DNA of 36,394 nucleotides from an uncultured Marvinbryantia sp. (GTDB lineage: Bacteria; Bacillota; Clostridia; Lachnospirales; Lachnospiraceae): NCBI RefSeq assembly GCF_905201705.1, contig NZ_CAJKOX010000041.1, forward strand, positions 1-36,394, written 5' to 3'. The notes beneath the pieces are model-generated. The model made no database searches. It saw only the letters and a list, made by a program, of their open reading frames with translations, and was not told the DNA's origin. This document shows positions 34,369-36,394 of the stretch, one piece after another. Every line of letters begins with the position of its first letter. Within the stretch, counting starts at the first letter, position 1. The translations under genes and the position numbers were made by a program.

Positions 34369-35727
34369 TCAATATGGAATTGAAATTGTAACCTGTGCGC
34401 CGCCTGTCTTCTCGGAATTGCTCAAATCAAGCTGTCCTCCATGCTGCTGGACAATGGATTTTGTGATAAACAGACCCATTCCAAAGTGCATATTAGAGCT
34501 ACGGCTGTGATCTGCCATGTAAAACTGTTCCTTAGCGTGCAGCAAATCTTCCTGCGAAAATCCAGGACCAGCATCTGTTACCGTGATTTTCAGATGCTGC
34601 TTACCGCCTATTATCGAGATATGAATGGAACTGTCCTGCGGGGAATAATCCATTGCATTATTTATCACATTCATAATCGCTCGTTCTAACAGCAACTTAT
34701 CCGCAGACAGTACATCTGGCAAGTGTTCTAATTCCATCTGCAATCCGATTTTTTTCGTCTGGCACAGGGCATCGATCTGCCCCCGCAACTGTTCCACATA
34801 GGAAAGCACATCAATATCCTCCATGTGAAGCTGATAGCCGGACGCTGCCCGTGAAATATCAATCAGCGTCCGAATGTATAACTGCATCTGTTCGGAACTA
34901 CTGCTGATATATTCCGCATATAAACGCTGTTCCTCATCCAGCTCTGTTTCGCTGATAAGATCAGCATTTCCCTGAATAACAGTTAGGGGCGTTTTCAAAT
35001 CGTGGGCAAGCGCAGCAATTTGTTCTTTCTGCATATGCTCGGCTTCCCACTGTTGCTCCAAAGAAGCTTTCAGACTTTCTTTCATATGAGAAAAAGAAAG
35101 TAGCACATCTTCAAATTCTTTGATGTTTGAATGTCCAACCTCAAAATCAAGGTTCTGCTTTGCCACTTCCGAAGTTGCTTCATACAAAGGATCAAGCTGC
35201 AATCGTAACTTTTTAGCAAATCTGGTTGTCAAGAACAGACAAACAAAAATTCCTCCCGCTGCAATCAAAATAATCAACAATATATCTGGAGACGGCAAAT
35301 GCGTATTCATCCACTCATTTGTATATTGAGCACCAATATAGTATTGCAGGACAACATACTCATTTTCACGAGTGACAAGCAGGTATCTTTTTTTCAGGTT
35401 CTGGTCGATAACACCTGTAGTCGCATACCGCATAGCGTGTTCCAGCTCACCTTCATCTAAAGTAGTTTCGATAATCTGATAGCTTTTGTCTAACAGCACA
35501 TATTCAATTCCCATTGGAATTTCAACTTCAGATAAATCTGGCGTAGCTGCAAGAACCGATGCAAGCTCATTTGACCGTATTTCCGAATAATCTCCGTATG
35601 TGGTAACCCCTAAAGCCGTGCTGATGTTCATAAGCAGAAACGGAACAGCAACTGTGCCAAGCAAACCACCAAACAACTTAAATAAAAAGTGCCAAAAGGC
35701 TGTTTTCAGTGATGACTGTTTTTTCAT
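34369..35727 (-). CDS. Sensor histidine kinase of the lantibiotic/bacitracin-sensing type
   Basis: The start at 35727 overlaps the regulator stop as ATGA and gives 452 residues. Two membrane segments (about 15-37 and 147-168) enclose an extracytoplasmic sensor of some 110 residues. A HAMP-like stretch leads to the H-box ALAHDLKTP (His242). The N-box is NVINNAMDYSP, and the G-boxes are DAGPGFS and FGMGLFI. The domain order and neighbours fit the SpaK/NisK-like kinases found beside lanFEG transporter genes. The paired regulator is only a fragment, so phosphotransfer to its original partner is lost here unless another copy exists. Confidence 0.88.
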   Translation of the reverse strand: MKKQSSLKTAFWHFLFKLFGGLLGTVAVPFLLMNISTALGVTTYGDYSEIRSNELASVLAATPDLSEVEIPMGIEYVLLDKSYQIIETTLDEGELEHAMRYATTGVIDQNLKKRYLLVTRENEYVVLQYYIGAQYTNEWMNTHLPSPDILLIILIAAGGIFVCLFLTTRFAKKLRLQLDPLYEATSEVAKQNLDFEVGHSNIKEFEDVLLSFSHMKESLKASLEQQWEAEHMQKEQIAALAHDLKTPLTVIQGNADLISETELDEEQRLYAEYISSSSEQMQLYIRTLIDISRAASGYQLHMEDIDVLSYVEQLRGQIDALCQTKKIGLQMELEHLPDVLSADKLLLERAIMNVINNAMDYSPQDSSIHISIIGGKQHLKITVTDAGPGFSQEDLLHAKEQFYMADHSRSSNMHFGMGLFITKSIVQQHGGQLDLSNSEKTGGAQVTISIPY

Positions 35728-36394
35728 TCCCATTTGTACCCAATCCCCCATACAGTTGTGATCGGCTGAATACAATACTGGTTCAGTTTCGCCCGGATAT
35801 TCTTAATGTGAGTGGCAATCGTGGAATTATCACTTTCTCCGTCCAAACTGAAAACAGCCTCATAAATCTGTTCCCGTGTAAACACCTGTCCTTTATTACG
35901 GGCAAGAAATTCACAGATCATATATTCGCTTTTGGTAAGGGATATGATTTCTCCGTCTACCTGTACTGTTTTAGCTGATAAATCTATTCTTATGCGTTCA
36001 AAGTTCAGGCTGCTATGGCGTTCCCTTTGTTCCCTGCGTATATGGGCATTTACTCTGGCCCGCAGCTCCGGGATGCGAAAAGGCTTCGTCAGATAGTCAT
36101 CCGCCCCCAGGCCAAGACCAAAAGTAATATCATTTTCCATTGTTTTAGCTGTAAGGAACAGAATCGGACAATCAACTATGGCATGATTATTTGGTACACC
36201 CCGCAGAGTAGCAAAGATACGCAGGTTCTCTGTGCCGGTCAGATTGGGATAAAAACCGGGGGACTCAATCAGGCTTCCGATACGGGGCAACAGCTTCTTT
36301 TCATTCCCTTGCAAAGACTTTCCCCAGATTTTGACCTCCCCGGAAGTCGGCTTCGTTAAGCCCAACAGCATTTTCATGGTAGTGGTTTTTCCGG
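35724..36394 (-). pseudogene. In-frame chimera: N-terminal part of a lantibiotic-type ABC ATPase joined to a truncated response regulator (partial, continues beyond the window)
   Basis: The frame enters from the right edge as GKTTTMKMLLGL, the Walker A of an ABC ATPase. It continues with IESPGFYPNLTGTENL and LRGVPNNHAI, typical of LanF/BcrA-type exporters. At about 36174-36182 it changes, without loss of frame, to VDCPILFLTAK of an OmpR/PhoB-type regulator. The receiver keeps its conserved Lys (YLTKPF), but the acidic pocket and phosphorylated Asp are gone. A complete winged-helix domain follows (ISLTKSEYMICEFL to YKWE). The usual operon order lanF-lanE-lanG-lanR-lanK makes one deletion the simplest explanation. 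It would remove the ATPase end, both permeases and the regulator start. Neither half is expected to work normally; an assembly error is a less likely alternative. Confidence 0.82.

Noticed and set aside
1..36394. tRNA, rRNA and CRISPR arrays.
   Set aside because: No cloverleaf-like sequence, rRNA segment or regularly spaced direct repeat with unique spacers was seen on either strand by eye.

Overview
The window looks like a chromosomal segment from a gut Clostridium-type Firmicute, most likely Lachnospiraceae. The evidence is the leu/ilv/ser gene order, the tgt-yajC pair, a giant two-domain CoA-dehydratase-activase protein, strong AGGAGG-type ribosome binding sites and TTGnnn-17-TATnnT promoters. 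Genus-level assignment is a guess. Positions 1 to about 21,890 are moderately GC-rich core DNA. From about 21,891 to the right edge the DNA becomes clearly A+T-richer and carries recombinases, a helicase, a sigma-like factor and a damaged sensory/transport operon, so it is accessory DNA.

Core, left part (genes mostly on the minus strand, read right to left). tgt and yajC form one unit. leuB, ilvD, ilvB, serC, serA and a DUF1015 gene form a branched-chain amino acid and serine biosynthesis cluster ending at a clear terminator (3236-3288). A second unit, glgB followed by a CsoR-type metal-sensing repressor, has its own promoter (3192-3220). tgt and the plus-strand activase gene (13313-17584) are divergently transcribed from back-to-back promoters. 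A DUF4143-type ATPase gene follows with its own promoter, then a convergent minus-strand FtsX/MacB-like permease gene.

Accessory region. The ATPase gene that should precede the permease is cut in its Walker B/D-loop codons at 21891-21899, leaving only its 3' part. The sequence that follows is a Tn554-like element of about 8.8 kb. It has three consecutive tyrosine recombinase genes, a small TnpC-like coiled-coil gene and a micro-ORF coupled to it. Its single cargo gene encodes a 1222-residue YobI/KAP-type membrane P-loop NTPase, a candidate defence gene. The nonamer AAACTGTAC occurs as a direct repeat at both proposed ends, and a related palindromic site lies 60-70 bp inside each end. Further right are a DinG/XPD-type helicase, a 573-bp stretch without a convincing gene, a sigma region-4-like protein, a 602-bp stretch containing a leader-like micro-ORF and two terminators, and a histidine kinase. 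At the edge is an in-frame chimera joining the start of a lantibiotic-type ABC ATPase to the end of a response regulator. This is best explained by one deletion in a lanFEG-lanR-lanK type operon.

Most notable for follow-up: the YobI/KAP NTPase as transposon cargo and the reconstructed element ends; the ABC-ATPase/response-regulator chimera; the DUF1015 protein with a ParB/sulfiredoxin-like DGHHR motif inside a serine operon; the histidine-repeat CsoR; the lysine-rich tail on the branching enzyme; and the compact non-coding segment between the sigma-like gene and the helicase.
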